Assembly (NCBI RefSeq): GCF_900116445.1
Contig: NZ_FPBH01000025.1
Span: 1 to 64,000, forward strand
DNA from: Paraburkholderia aspalathi
GTDB taxonomy: Bacteria > Pseudomonadota > Gammaproteobacteria > Burkholderiales > Burkholderiaceae
Reading direction: 5' to 3'
Length of the DNA stretch: 64,000 bases
The notes beneath the pieces are model-generated. The model did no database searches and was not told where the DNA came from. It worked only from the letters and a program-made list of their open reading frames with translations. A program made the position numbers and the translations under genes. Of the stretch, positions 52,757 to 60,598 are shown one piece after another. Position 1 is the first letter of the stretch, and each line of letters starts with the position of its first letter.

Positions 52757-53521
52757 ATGATCCAGTTAGTCAAGCGCATCGCCGGCGCAGCCGTCGCGCT
52801 GTTGGTCCTCGCAGCAACGCCGGCCATGGCGGCCGCCGAGCCTGAGTACACGGTCGGCGCGACGGCCACCGGCGTGCCGTTCACCTTCCTCGACGTGAAA
52901 AGCAACTCGATCCAGGGTCTGCTGGTCGATGCGATCACCGCAACCGGCAAGGCCGCCGGTTTCGACGTGAAGGTGGAACAGACCACCTTCTCCGCGCTGA
53001 TCCCGTCGCTCACCACGAAGAAGATCGACGTGATCTCCGCCGCCATGCTGAAGACGCCGGCCCGCGAGCAGGTCGTCGACTTCTCCGACACGGTCTATTC
53101 GTATGGCGAAGGTCTGATCGTGCGCGCCGACGACAAGGGCAAGTACACGTCGATGGACGATCTCAAGGGCGAAGTGGTCGGCGCGCAAGTGGGCACCGCC
53201 TTCGTCGACGCGCTGAACAAGAAAGGCATCTTCAAGGAAGTGCGCACGTACGACTCGGTCGCGGACATCATGCGCGACGTCGCGCTCGGCCGCATCAAGG
53301 CAGGCTTCGGCGACCATCCGATCATCGCGTACCAGTTGCAGAAGAACCCGAACCCGCAGTTGCGGCTCGTCGACGGTTATCAGCCGAGCGTGAAGGGCCA
53401 ACTGTGCTTCGTGGTGCGCAAGGGCGATAACGCAACGCTGGAGAAGCTGAACGCCGGTATCCGCAAGATCAAGGCAGACGGCACGCTCACGCAGATCATC
53501 AAGAAGTGGCAGGTGGAATGA
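52757..53521 (+). CDS. Amino-acid ABC transporter periplasmic binding protein (SBP_bac_3)
   Basis: 254 residues. A signal peptide ends near PAMAAAEP, then VPFTFLDVKSNSIQGLLVDAITATGKAAG and VISAAMLKTPAREQVVDFSDTVY. The ATG at 52757 has GGAGAA six bases upstream; an in-frame GTG at 52745 is less likely. It is the first gene of a binding protein-permease-ATPase-FAD oxidoreductase operon. Confidence 0.88.
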   Translation: MIQLVKRIAGAAVALLVLAATPAMAAAEPEYTVGATATGVPFTFLDVKSNSIQGLLVDAITATGKAAGFDVKVEQTTFSALIPSLTTKKIDVISAAMLKTPAREQVVDFSDTVYSYGEGLIVRADDKGKYTSMDDLKGEVVGAQVGTAFVDALNKKGIFKEVRTYDSVADIMRDVALGRIKAGFGDHPIIAYQLQKNPNPQLRLVDGYQPSVKGQLCFVVRKGDNATLEKLNAGIRKIKADGTLTQIIKKWQVE

Positions 53522-53550
53522 CGCGGCTCGCTGCCTGAGGAGATCACGTC

Positions 53551-54207
53551 ATGTTCATCCAGAATGCGCTCGACTTCCTGCCGATCCTGCTGAAAGGCGC
53601 GGTCGTCACTGTCGAGATCACCTTCTGCGCGTTCGTTCTCAGTACGCTCCTCGGGCTCGTGCTGGCGCTCATGCGCGTGTCGTCGAACAAGGTGCTCTCG
53701 AACGCGGCGGCCACGTTCATCAACGTGATTCGCGGCCTGCCGATCATCGTGCAGCTGTTCTACATCTACTTTGTGCTGCCCGATCTCGGCGTGCAGTTGA
53801 GCGCGTTCCAGGCGGGTTTCATCGGGCTAGGCGTTGCCTACTCGGCGTATCAGGCGGAAAACTTTCGCGCCGGCATTCAGGCAATCGACCACGGCCAGAT
53901 CGAAGCCGCGCAATCCATCGGCATGCGTAGCCCGCTGATCATGCGCCGCGTGATCCTGCCGCAAGCGTTTCGAATCGCCCTGCCGCCGTATGGCAACACG
54001 CTCGTGATGATGCTGAAGGACTCGTCGCTGGCGTCGACCATCACCGTCGCGGAAATGACGCGGGCCGGCCAGCTGATTGCGTCGTCGACATTCCAGAACA
54101 TGACGGTATTCACGCTCGTCGCGCTGCTCTATCTCGCGCTCAGCCTGCCGCTCGTCTACGGCTTGCGGCGCCTCGAGCGCCGTCTCGGTCAGAAGGGAAA
54201 GCGATGA
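53551..54207 (+). CDS. Amino-acid ABC transporter permease
   Basis: 218 residues, compact. LPILLKGAVVTVEITFCAFVLSTLLGL begins the membrane core, and the EAA-type loop is DHGQIEAAQSIGMRSPLIMRRVILPQAFRIALPP. GAGGAGA precedes the ATG. It ends with a 4-bp overlap into the ATPase gene. Confidence 0.89.
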   Translation: MFIQNALDFLPILLKGAVVTVEITFCAFVLSTLLGLVLALMRVSSNKVLSNAAATFINVIRGLPIIVQLFYIYFVLPDLGVQLSAFQAGFIGLGVAYSAYQAENFRAGIQAIDHGQIEAAQSIGMRSPLIMRRVILPQAFRIALPPYGNTLVMMLKDSSLASTITVAEMTRAGQLIASSTFQNMTVFTLVALLYLALSLPLVYGLRRLERRLGQKGKR

Positions 54208-54953
54208 TCGAAGTTCAATCCATTCACAAGCGCTTCCACGATCAGGAGGTGCTCAAGGGCGTCAGCCTCAACGTCGAAGCCGGCCAGGTCGTCTGTCTGA
54301 TCGGGCCGTCGGGCTCGGGCAAGTCGACGCTCCTGCGCTGCATCAACGGTCTCGAAACCTACGACGCGGGCACGATCACTGTCGAAGGCGCGCGCGTCGA
54401 CGCCAGGTCGAAGCACATCCATGAGTTGCGCACGCAGGTCGGCATGGTGTTTCAGCGCTTCAATCTGTTTCCGCATCGCACGGCGCTGGAGAACGTCTGC
54501 GAAGGGCCGCACTATGTGAAAAAGGAAGCCGGCGATGCGGCGCGCAAGAAAGCGCGGCATTTGCTCGACAAGGTTGGCCTCGCGCACCGGATGGACGCGT
54601 ATCCAGCGGAGCTTTCGGGCGGCCAGCAACAGCGCGTCGCCATTGCGCGTGCTCTGGCGATGGAGCCGAAAGCCATTCTGTTCGACGAACCGACTTCCGC
54701 GCTCGATCCGGAACTCGTCGGCGAAGTGCTCGGCGTGATGCGGCAACTCGCGAACGACGGCATGACGATGATCGTCGTCACGCACGAGATGGGCTTCGCA
54801 CGCGAAGTAGCCGATCGCGTGTGCTTTCTGTACGACGGCACCATTTGCGAGGAAGGCGCGGCAGCCGATCTGCTCGAGCGGCCGACTCATCCGCGCACGC
54901 GCGATTTTCTGCGCCGCATGCTCACGCCCACGTCGAATGGAATCGCTCAATGA
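54204..54953 (+). CDS. Amino-acid ABC transporter ATP-binding protein
   Basis: 249 residues: Walker A GPSGSGKST, signature LSGGQQQRVAIARALA, Walker B AILFDEPTSALD and VTHEMGFAREVADRV. ATGA overlaps join it to the permease gene before and the oxidoreductase gene after, so all four genes are strictly co-transcribed. Confidence 0.9.
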   Translation: MIEVQSIHKRFHDQEVLKGVSLNVEAGQVVCLIGPSGSGKSTLLRCINGLETYDAGTITVEGARVDARSKHIHELRTQVGMVFQRFNLFPHRTALENVCEGPHYVKKEAGDAARKKARHLLDKVGLAHRMDAYPAELSGGQQQRVAIARALAMEPKAILFDEPTSALDPELVGEVLGVMRQLANDGMTMIVVTHEMGFAREVADRVCFLYDGTICEEGAAADLLERPTHPRTRDFLRRMLTPTSNGIAQ

Positions 54954-56242
54954 AGTCAGTAGAAGCAGGCCAGCCGTTGCCGCCCTCGCTCTGGGCTGCC
55001 ACCGCTGAGGCCGCGGTGCGCACGCCGCCGCTCGATGCACCGAAGCGTGTTCAGGTGGCGATTGTGGGCGCGGGTTACACGGGCTTATCCACGGCGCTGC
55101 ATTTGAGCGAACTCGGTGTGGACGTCTGCGTGATCGATGCGAACGAGCCGGGCTGGGGCGCATCGGGACGCAATGGCGGACAGGTGATCCCGGGTCTCAA
55201 GTACGACCCCGACGAACTCTTGCGCCGGTTTGGCCCGGAGGATGGCGACGCGCTCGTCAGGATGGCGGGCGGCGCAGCCGACACGGTGTTCGATCTGATC
55301 GAGCGCCACAGCATCGCATGCGATGCGACACGCGCCGGCTGGATTCAGCCCACGCATTCGACCAGACTGCTCGATACGCTGCATGCGCGGGCGCGCCAGT
55401 GGGAATCGCGTGGCGCGCGCGTCGAGTTACTTGATCGCGCGCAGATTGCGCAGCGGCTCGGCACGGAGGCGTTTGTCGGGGGCTGGGTGGACCGCCGCGC
55501 GGGCAGCGTGCAACCGCTCAGCTACGCGCGGGGACTGGCGCGCGCGGCCCTCGCGCGTGGCGTGGCGATTCACGGCACGACGGTCGCGAGCCGTCTCGAA
55601 CAGCGCGCCGATGGATGGCGCATTCACACGGCTCACGGACCGGCTATCGACGCGCGTCAGGTCCTGCTTGCAACCAATGGATACAGCGATTCGCTGTGGC
55701 CGGGGATCGCGCAGTCGGTGATCGCGGCGAACAGCTTCATCGTGGCGACGAAGCCGCTCGCCGCGAAGATCAGCGAAAGCATACTGCCCGGGCGTGAAGT
55801 GGCGTCGGATTCGCGGCGCTTGCTGCTGTACTTCCGGCGCGACAGCGAAGGCCGCCTGTTGATTGGCGGCCGCGGACCTTTTCGCGAACCACGCGGTGCG
55901 GCGGACTGGGCGCACCTCGAACGCGCCGCCAGATTGTTGTACCCGCAACTGTTGGACGTCGAGTACGAGTATCGCTGGGCCGGACGCATCGCCATCACGC
56001 GGGATTTCCTGCCGCATGTTCATCTGCCCGCAGCGGGACTGACAATCGCGCTAGGCTACAACGGCCGCGGGATCGCGATGGCCACGACGCTCGGCAAGCA
56101 CCTCGCTGCGCATCTGGCAGGCGCGACGCGTGGACTGCCGTTGCCGCCGACATCGATCCGGCGGATCCCGCTGCACGCGCTTCAGCGCTTTTATATCAGC
56201 GCTGGGGTTGCGTGGTATGGATTGCTCGATGCGATGAGTTAG
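54950..56242 (+). CDS. FAD-dependent oxidoreductase (PuuB/DadA-like)
   Basis: 430 residues. The flavin motif VAIVGAGYTGLSTALHLSELG is near residue 35, followed by GWGASGRNGGQVIPGLKYDP. The C-terminal GYNGRGIAMATTLGKHLA is as in gamma-glutamylputrescine oxidase-like enzymes. The ATG at 54950 overlaps the ATPase stop (ATGA). It probably oxidises the imported amino acid or amine. It is paralogous to the enzymes at 8105 and 20584. Confidence 0.87.
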   Translation: MKSVEAGQPLPPSLWAATAEAAVRTPPLDAPKRVQVAIVGAGYTGLSTALHLSELGVDVCVIDANEPGWGASGRNGGQVIPGLKYDPDELLRRFGPEDGDALVRMAGGAADTVFDLIERHSIACDATRAGWIQPTHSTRLLDTLHARARQWESRGARVELLDRAQIAQRLGTEAFVGGWVDRRAGSVQPLSYARGLARAALARGVAIHGTTVASRLEQRADGWRIHTAHGPAIDARQVLLATNGYSDSLWPGIAQSVIAANSFIVATKPLAAKISESILPGREVASDSRRLLLYFRRDSEGRLLIGGRGPFREPRGAADWAHLERAARLLYPQLLDVEYEYRWAGRIAITRDFLPHVHLPAAGLTIALGYNGRGIAMATTLGKHLAAHLAGATRGLPLPPTSIRRIPLHALQRFYISAGVAWYGLLDAMS

Positions 56243-56282
56243 ATCGAACGTTGGGAATGTGGCCGGTCATGCTCCGGCCTAT

Positions 56283-57161
56283 TCACGCCCCCAGATGTTC
56301 GCGCAAGAACTCGATGAAACGTTGTGTCTTCGCGGGCAGCAACCGCGTCTCGGTGATGGCGTAGACGGGAACAGACGGCGCTTGCCACTCTGGCATCACC
56401 CGATGCAACAGCCCGGCAGCGACATCATCGGCCGCGATTTCTTCAGGCAGCACGGCAATGCCGAGATCGAGCGTCGCCAGTCGCCGGATCATGCCGACGC
56501 TGTTAAGCAAAAACCGGCCGCCTACTGCAATCTCGACCGTTTCCTTTCCCCGATGAAGACTCCATCCGGCGACTTCCGCCGGCTTGAGACGCAAGCACTC
56601 GTGCCGCAAGAGATCGGCCGGCTCACCTGGCTCACCATAAAGTTCGACATAGCGCGGCGATGCATAGAGATACCGCGGCAAACGAGCGAGCTGTCGCGCG
56701 ATCAGATTCGAGCTCGGCGGCTCGCCCATGCGAATCGCGACATCGACGGGTTCGGTGACCAGGTCGACGCGACGCGGCGTGAGGTCAAACTCGAAGCTGA
56801 TGCCCGGATAGCGCCGGGCGAATTCCGCGAGCAAAGGCGCGAGAAAAATATTCGCGAAATCGACCGGCAACGACGCGTGTAACACGCCAACTGGCTGCGC
56901 CAGCATCTCACCGAGCTGCTCGTGCGCAAGCCGCGCCTCTTCCACGATGCGCCTCGCGCGTTCGAAGTAGAGCTGACCGGCTTCGGTCGGCTCGATCTTG
57001 CGCGTAGTCCGATGCAGAAGGCGCAATCCGATTGCCTTCTCCAGTGCACTGATCCGGCGCGACAGCGTCGAGTTGGGCACCCCGATTGCCTCGGCCGCGC
57101 GGCGAAAGCTCTTCGCCTTGACCACCTCGACGAACAGCGCCATGTCGTTCAGAAACTCCAC
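56283..57161 (-). CDS. LysR-family regulator, CrgA/DmlR-like
   Basis: 292 residues. HTH FLNDMALFVEVVKAKSFRRAAEAIGVPNSTLSRRISALE, then the effector domain with VDLVTEPVDVAIRMG. The GTG at 57161 is preferred because GGAG lies seven bases upstream; ATGs at 57143 and 57203 are alternatives. It is divergent from the leader-pirin-isochorismatase operon and probably regulates it. Confidence 0.85.
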   Translation of the reverse strand: MEFLNDMALFVEVVKAKSFRRAAEAIGVPNSTLSRRISALEKAIGLRLLHRTTRKIEPTEAGQLYFERARRIVEEARLAHEQLGEMLAQPVGVLHASLPVDFANIFLAPLLAEFARRYPGISFEFDLTPRRVDLVTEPVDVAIRMGEPPSSNLIARQLARLPRYLYASPRYVELYGEPGEPADLLRHECLRLKPAEVAGWSLHRGKETVEIAVGGRFLLNSVGMIRRLATLDLGIAVLPEEIAADDVAAGLLHRVMPEWQAPSVPVYAITETRLLPAKTQRFIEFLREHLGA

Positions 57162-57273
57162 CTCACTGCTCCAAAAATGGCTCAATGATTTCCATTTTGC
57201 CATCTTTATCCCACCTACGGTTTTCCGGATGATGACCACATCTGATGAACACGTCACCACTGAGGAGCACAAG

Positions 57274-57354
57274 ATGCGTCAGCTTTTCACCCACGTCGCC
57301 CTGTTCGGTGCAAGCGTCGATCACTTCGCGCCGAGTGCGGCCGGTAACGTCTGA
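57274..57354 (+). CDS. 26-residue leader ORF upstream of pirin gene
   Basis: A short ORF beginning MRQLFTHVALFG with a near-perfect TGAGGAG ribosome site seven bases before the ATG. Its TGA stop forms part of the TGAGGA ribosome site of the pirin gene at 57365, which is a translational coupling arrangement. Composition looks ordinary with no amino-acid run. It may be a coupling or sensing leader peptide or a remnant. Confidence 0.5.
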   Translation: MRQLFTHVALFGASVDHFAPSAAGNV

Positions 57355-57364
57355 GGACCGGGCC

Positions 57365-58192
57365 ATGTCAACCGCCATCGCCCGCATGCAGCGCGCCAAT
57401 CGGGGAAGCCATTTCCGCGCGTACCGCCTGCATGGTTCCGATCCCTCGCAACTCGATCCCTTCATGGGTATCGACCACGCCTGGATGAGTGCGCCCACCT
57501 TCCCGCCGCATCCGCACGCCGGTTTCTCCGCGGTGACTTACCTGTTCCTCGACTCGGAGACAGGCATTGCCAACCGCGATTCGCTCGGTAACAGCACGCT
57601 GATCGAACCGGGCGGCCTGCATTGGACTGCTGCAGGACGGGGTGTGGTCCATGAAGAAAATCCCGCAGTGCGGGGGAGTACCACTCACCTGCTGCAAATC
57701 TTCGTCAATCTCCCGCAGGCAAAGCAGGATGCGGCGCCGTTCGCGCTGAGCCTCGCCCCTGAGGACGTGCCGGTGGTGGAGCGCCCCGGTGTTCGCGTCC
57801 GCGTTCCATTGGGCAGTTTTGACGGCATGCGCTCCCCGCTGACACCGCCGACGCAGGTCACCTTGCTGGACATCACGCTGAAGGCCGGCGCTGAGCTGGC
57901 GCTGCCGGTGGCCGCGAGCGAGCGCGCCTTCTTCATGCCGATCCACGGCCGCGCGGAGCTCGATGGCGAAGGCTTTGACCTCGACGACCTCGGTGCTCCG
58001 ATCCTGCCGTCCGCGCCCGACACGACGACGCACAAGCTAGCAGCCATTGCTGGCGGCGCCAGGGTCGCCGTGTTCATCGGCGAACCGCTGCACCAGCCTG
58101 TGCTTTCAAACGGACCTATGGCTTTTGCGAGCGAGGAGAGCCTGATCGCGGCAACCGCCGCTTACCACCGTGGCGAGATGGGAAGGCTGTAA
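57365..58192 (+). CDS. Pirin family protein
   Basis: 275 residues of the bicupin pirin fold: FMGIDHAWM, the metal-binding HPHAGFSAVTYLF and GGLHWTAAGRGVVHEENP (His and Glu ligands) in the N-terminal cupin, then a weaker C-terminal cupin. Pirins include quercetinase-like and redox-linked proteins. GAGGA precedes the ATG. It is followed 53 bp later by the isochorismatase-type gene. Confidence 0.88.
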   Translation: MSTAIARMQRANRGSHFRAYRLHGSDPSQLDPFMGIDHAWMSAPTFPPHPHAGFSAVTYLFLDSETGIANRDSLGNSTLIEPGGLHWTAAGRGVVHEENPAVRGSTTHLLQIFVNLPQAKQDAAPFALSLAPEDVPVVERPGVRVRVPLGSFDGMRSPLTPPTQVTLLDITLKAGAELALPVAASERAFFMPIHGRAELDGEGFDLDDLGAPILPSAPDTTTHKLAAIAGGARVAVFIGEPLHQPVLSNGPMAFASEESLIAATAAYHRGEMGRL

Positions 58193-58245
58193 CAGGCCTC
58201 CACGAACCCGGGGCATACGCCCCATCACTACTTAGGAGTTACTTC

Positions 58246-58851
58246 ATGAAGGTTGAACGATTCACTGCCGACAACACCGCCTTGCTGCTGATCGACCATC
58301 AGGTCGGCACGATGCAACTGATCAAGAACATCGACCGCGAACTCGCTGCGAAACAGTCGATTGCGCTGGCCAAGATGGCGAAGATTCTCAATCTGCCGGT
58401 CGTGATCACGTCCAGTCAGGAAGACCATGCCCAAGGGCCGATTCTTCCGGAAATCGCCGCGATTCTGCCCGAAGCGCACGCGGCGCGAATCAAGCGCCCC
58501 GGCGTCGTCAACGCATGGGCCTATCCCGACTTCCGCGAAGCGGTGCTCGCTACGGGACGCAAGAACCTGATCATGGCCGGCGTGACCACCGACGTTTGCC
58601 TGATCTTCCCGGCAATTGATGCTGCGCTCGAAGGCTTTGGCGTGCAGGCAGTGATGGATGCTTCGGGATCGCCTAGCGATCTTTCTGAAGAGTTTTCGCG
58701 TCAACGGATGCACGATGCGGGCGTGGTGCTCACCGCCACCAACACGCTCATGGCGGAAATCGCGCAGGACTGGTCCACCCCTGCGGGACAACAGCTGATC
58801 ACGTTGCTGTTCACCGATGTGTTCCCGGCTCTTGGCGCCGGCATCGCTTAA
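58246..58851 (+). CDS. Isochorismatase-family cysteine hydrolase
   Basis: 201 residues. The catalytic triad of the family is visible: Asp in LLLIDHQVG (residue 17), a Lys in ARIKRPGVVNAW, and Cys in MAGVTTDVCLIF near residue 117. Related enzymes hydrolyse amides or isochorismate. AGGAGT precedes the ATG. It is likely co-transcribed with pirin under the divergent LysR regulator. Confidence 0.87.
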   Translation: MKVERFTADNTALLLIDHQVGTMQLIKNIDRELAAKQSIALAKMAKILNLPVVITSSQEDHAQGPILPEIAAILPEAHAARIKRPGVVNAWAYPDFREAVLATGRKNLIMAGVTTDVCLIFPAIDAALEGFGVQAVMDASGSPSDLSEEFSRQRMHDAGVVLTATNTLMAEIAQDWSTPAGQQLITLLFTDVFPALGAGIA

Positions 58852-58866
58852 ATCCGCAGCCACATC

Positions 58867-58901
58867 CTGTCGACTGAAGCGCATGGCGCTTCAGTCGACA
58901 G
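58867..58901. terminator. Perfect 16-bp stem, 3-nt loop hairpin
   Basis: CTGTCGACTGAAGCGC and its exact complement flank ATG between the convergent isochorismatase and HisRS-like genes. It is one of the strongest stems in the window. There is no T tract, but its position fits a bidirectional terminator. Confidence 0.65.
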
Positions 58902-58935
58902 ATCGGCTCGTGTTGATCAATCTCTACACGGCCTT

Positions 58936-59565
58936 CTACGCTAGCCCTTGAGCCACCATCGCAAGCAGCAACCGTTCTGCGCCGATGCCGAAACCCGCGC
59001 CTTCCCGATACGCCCCACCGCCGACGATCTGCTGTTGCGCGCCGAGTTCGGTGCAGCGCATCTCGAAGCCCATGCCGTTCAGGTAATAGCTAAGACCGCG
59101 TCGAGCCGAACTGTCGATTTCGTAGCGCAGTCCGAACGAATCCAGAAAACCCGCCACGATCTCCTGGCTGCGCAGGCTGGCCCGTTGAGGATCCGGGCAA
59201 AGATATTCGAAGCCGAGTTGCGAGAATTCGCGGTATCGGCCTGCCTGAGGCCGCTCATACCGATAGCACCGCGCGACATAGAACAGCATGCGCTCCGTCT
59301 GCCGCCCCAGTAATTCCGTGCAGCGCTCCTGAAAAAGCGCTGTCGCTTCCGGGATCAGACAGCACGGTCTGCCTTTCTTGTCCGGGAAAGCCCACATCTG
59401 TCCGATGACCTCACTGCCACCGGCTTTCTGGATAAAGGTGTCTTGTCCCCACAGCGCGGGAACGATCGCCTCCTCTGCCCCGGCTTCAATGAAGGTAGCT
59501 CCGGAAGCGATTTTCGAGTGCACGAATCTGTGCGGCTTCGGTTCCGACGATAAAACGGGTTCCAC
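58936..59565 (-). CDS. Stand-alone HisRS-like class II synthetase core (N-terminally disrupted)
   Basis: About 209 residues from a GTG at 59565. The class II signature of histidyl-tRNA synthetase relatives is clear: RCYRYERPQAGRYREFSQLGFE (motif 2) and GAGFGIGAERLLLAM (motif 3 with its Arg). The His-binding loops are altered: RGLSYY for RGLDYY, IPEAT for RPEGT. No anticodon-binding domain follows, since the ORF ends just after motif 3. The first part of the fold (RGTR and helix 1) is encoded in another frame at 59486-59578. It is preceded by a histidine attenuator. It is either a pseudogene or an HisZ-type paralogue with restart. Confidence 0.65.
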   Translation of the reverse strand: MEPVLSSEPKPHRFVHSKIASGATFIEAGAEEAIVPALWGQDTFIQKAGGSEVIGQMWAFPDKKGRPCCLIPEATALFQERCTELLGRQTERMLFYVARCYRYERPQAGRYREFSQLGFEYLCPDPQRASLRSQEIVAGFLDSFGLRYEIDSSARRGLSYYLNGMGFEMRCTELGAQQQIVGGGAYREGAGFGIGAERLLLAMVAQGLA

Positions 59566-59578
59566 GGATCATGGTCAT
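59486..59578 (-). pseudogene. Out-of-frame N-terminal segment of the HisRS-like gene
   Basis: A 30-codon ORF beginning MTMIRGTRFIVGTEAAQIRALENRF carries the RGTR motif and first helix expected before motif 1 of a HisRS-like protein. It lies directly after the attenuator terminator, with AAGAGA about eight bases before its ATG. It stops at 59486, overlapping the main ORF in another frame. Compared with E. coli HisRS about five residues are missing at the join, as if some 14 bp had been lost. Confidence 0.55.
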
Positions 59579-59602
59579 ATCTGGTCTCTTGTGCGTAGAA
59601 AT

Positions 59603-59627
59603 AAAAAAAGGCGCCCTTGGGCGCCTT
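59603..59627 (-). terminator. Intrinsic terminator of histidine attenuator
   Basis: Read on the minus strand, AAGGCGCCC and GGGCGCCTT form a near-perfect stem followed directly by seven T. It sits between the His4 leader ORF and the HisRS-like gene. Its 5' arm is also part of an antiterminator. Confidence 0.85.
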
Positions 59628-59696
59628 GGTCGTTGGTGCATGAACGGGATCAGTGAAGTCCCGATTCCCTGCTATGGACGTAACGAACCACGGCGC
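59621..59696 (-). promoter_or_regulatory. Antiterminator pairing of histidine attenuator
   Basis: GCGCCgTGGTtCG at 59684-59696 (inside the last leader codons) is complementary to CGACCAaGGCGC at 59621-59632, which includes the 5' arm of the terminator. The first arm begins 14 nt after the last His codon. A ribosome stalled on His would leave it free and block the terminator; a ribosome reaching the stop would cover it. A third hairpin, CGGGA/TCCCG (59645-59663), lies between. Confidence 0.75.
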
Positions 59697-59752
59697 AACA
59701 GCATGCGACCGTGATGGTGATGAAAGTTGAACAGTACGTTACGGGATTCCAT
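59672..59752 (-). CDS. Histidine leader peptide (26 residues, HHHH)
   Basis: A short ORF with four consecutive His codons (CAT CAC CAT CAC, 59711-59722), ending with LLRRGSLRP. An in-frame ATG at 59761 would add three residues. It is followed by an antiterminator and an intrinsic terminator, the architecture of the enterobacterial hisL attenuator. Translation would sense charged tRNA-His. It lies 46-54 bp after the stop of the NADP-binding gene on the same strand, so its promoter may overlap that gene's end. Confidence 0.82.
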   Translation of the reverse strand: MESRNVLFNFHHHHGRMLLRRGSLRP

Positions 59753-59806
59753 GGAGGGCATAGTCGCATATCGATTTAATTTTGGGAACACATCGCCACG
59801 CGCTAC

Positions 59807-60466
59807 TCAATGCCGCCACGATCCATGCGGCAACTCGACGTCCCGCTGCGCCGCCGCCAATCCTTCGACGATGCCCGCGCGATCCAGTGGAATGCAATAG
59901 ACCGGCTTCGCACGCTCGAAACGCCAACTGTCGGTGAGCGCGCCGGCATCGACTGGATCGAAGCCGAACTGATCGAGAAGCTCGCGCACAACGTGTTTGG
60001 CCTGCTCGTCATTGCTGGCGAACGGCAAAGCCCGGCGATTCGACGCATCGGCAGGCTTGCCGTCCGTTTCGAGGTCCCTCGCCAGAATCGCGTTGAAGGC
60101 CTTGACCACTTTCGCACCCGGTAACGCGGCGGCCAGCATCTGACTGGTGGTCGTCGAGCGACTGTCGAGCGCCTCGATGTGGCCGTCGCGGTCGGGATAG
60201 TAGTTGCACGTGTCGATCACAATCTTGCCGTCGAGTGCCGCAACCGGCAGCGCGCCAATGTTGCTGAAGGGCACGGTTACCACCACCACATCGCCGAACT
60301 TCGCCGCCTCTTCAGCCGTACCGAGCGCGCAGCCAAGCACTGCGGCCGTACTGATCAAGGTCCGCGGATCACGGGAATTGCTGATCATCACTTCATGACC
60401 ATGGTTCTTCGCGACGATCGCCATCGCGCGGCCGAGAAAACCGGCGCCGAGAATGCCTATCTTCAT
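59807..60466 (-). CDS. NADPH-dependent F420 reductase-like (NAD(P)-binding) protein
   Basis: 219 residues. The Rossmann motif KIGILGAGFLGRAMA is at the N-terminus, followed by SNSRDP (NADP 2'-phosphate contact), VVVTVPF and DTCNYYPDRDG, typical of the F420:NADP oxidoreductase-like family found in bacteria without F420. Its substrate is unknown. It is divergent from the LysR gene at 60599, its likely regulator. Confidence 0.87.
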   Translation of the reverse strand: MKIGILGAGFLGRAMAIVAKNHGHEVMISNSRDPRTLISTAAVLGCALGTAEEAAKFGDVVVVTVPFSNIGALPVAALDGKIVIDTCNYYPDRDGHIEALDSRSTTTSQMLAAALPGAKVVKAFNAILARDLETDGKPADASNRRALPFASNDEQAKHVVRELLDQFGFDPVDAGALTDSWRFERAKPVYCIPLDRAGIVEGLAAAQRDVELPHGSWRH

Positions 60467-60479
60467 GTTTCACACTCCT

Positions 60480-60568
60480 GTTTATCCGCAGATCGCCCGG
60501 CTGAGCGCCCGCCCAGCGGTGAGAAGCACTATGATTCAAAACTTCAACCGGATAAACTGGCATAGTTT
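60480..60568. promoter_or_regulatory. Inverted repeats in divergent LysR spacer
   Basis: GTTTATCCG (60480-60488) and CGGATAAAC (60549-60557) are perfect 9-bp inverted copies 60 bp apart. The second overlaps AAACT-GGCAT-AGTTT (60554-60568), a LysR-type dyad. They lie between the NADP-binding gene and the LysR gene and could be looped together by the tetrameric regulator. Confidence 0.5.
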
Positions 60569-60598
60569 GATGGCTGTCGAAACCAGTAGTGGTGAATC

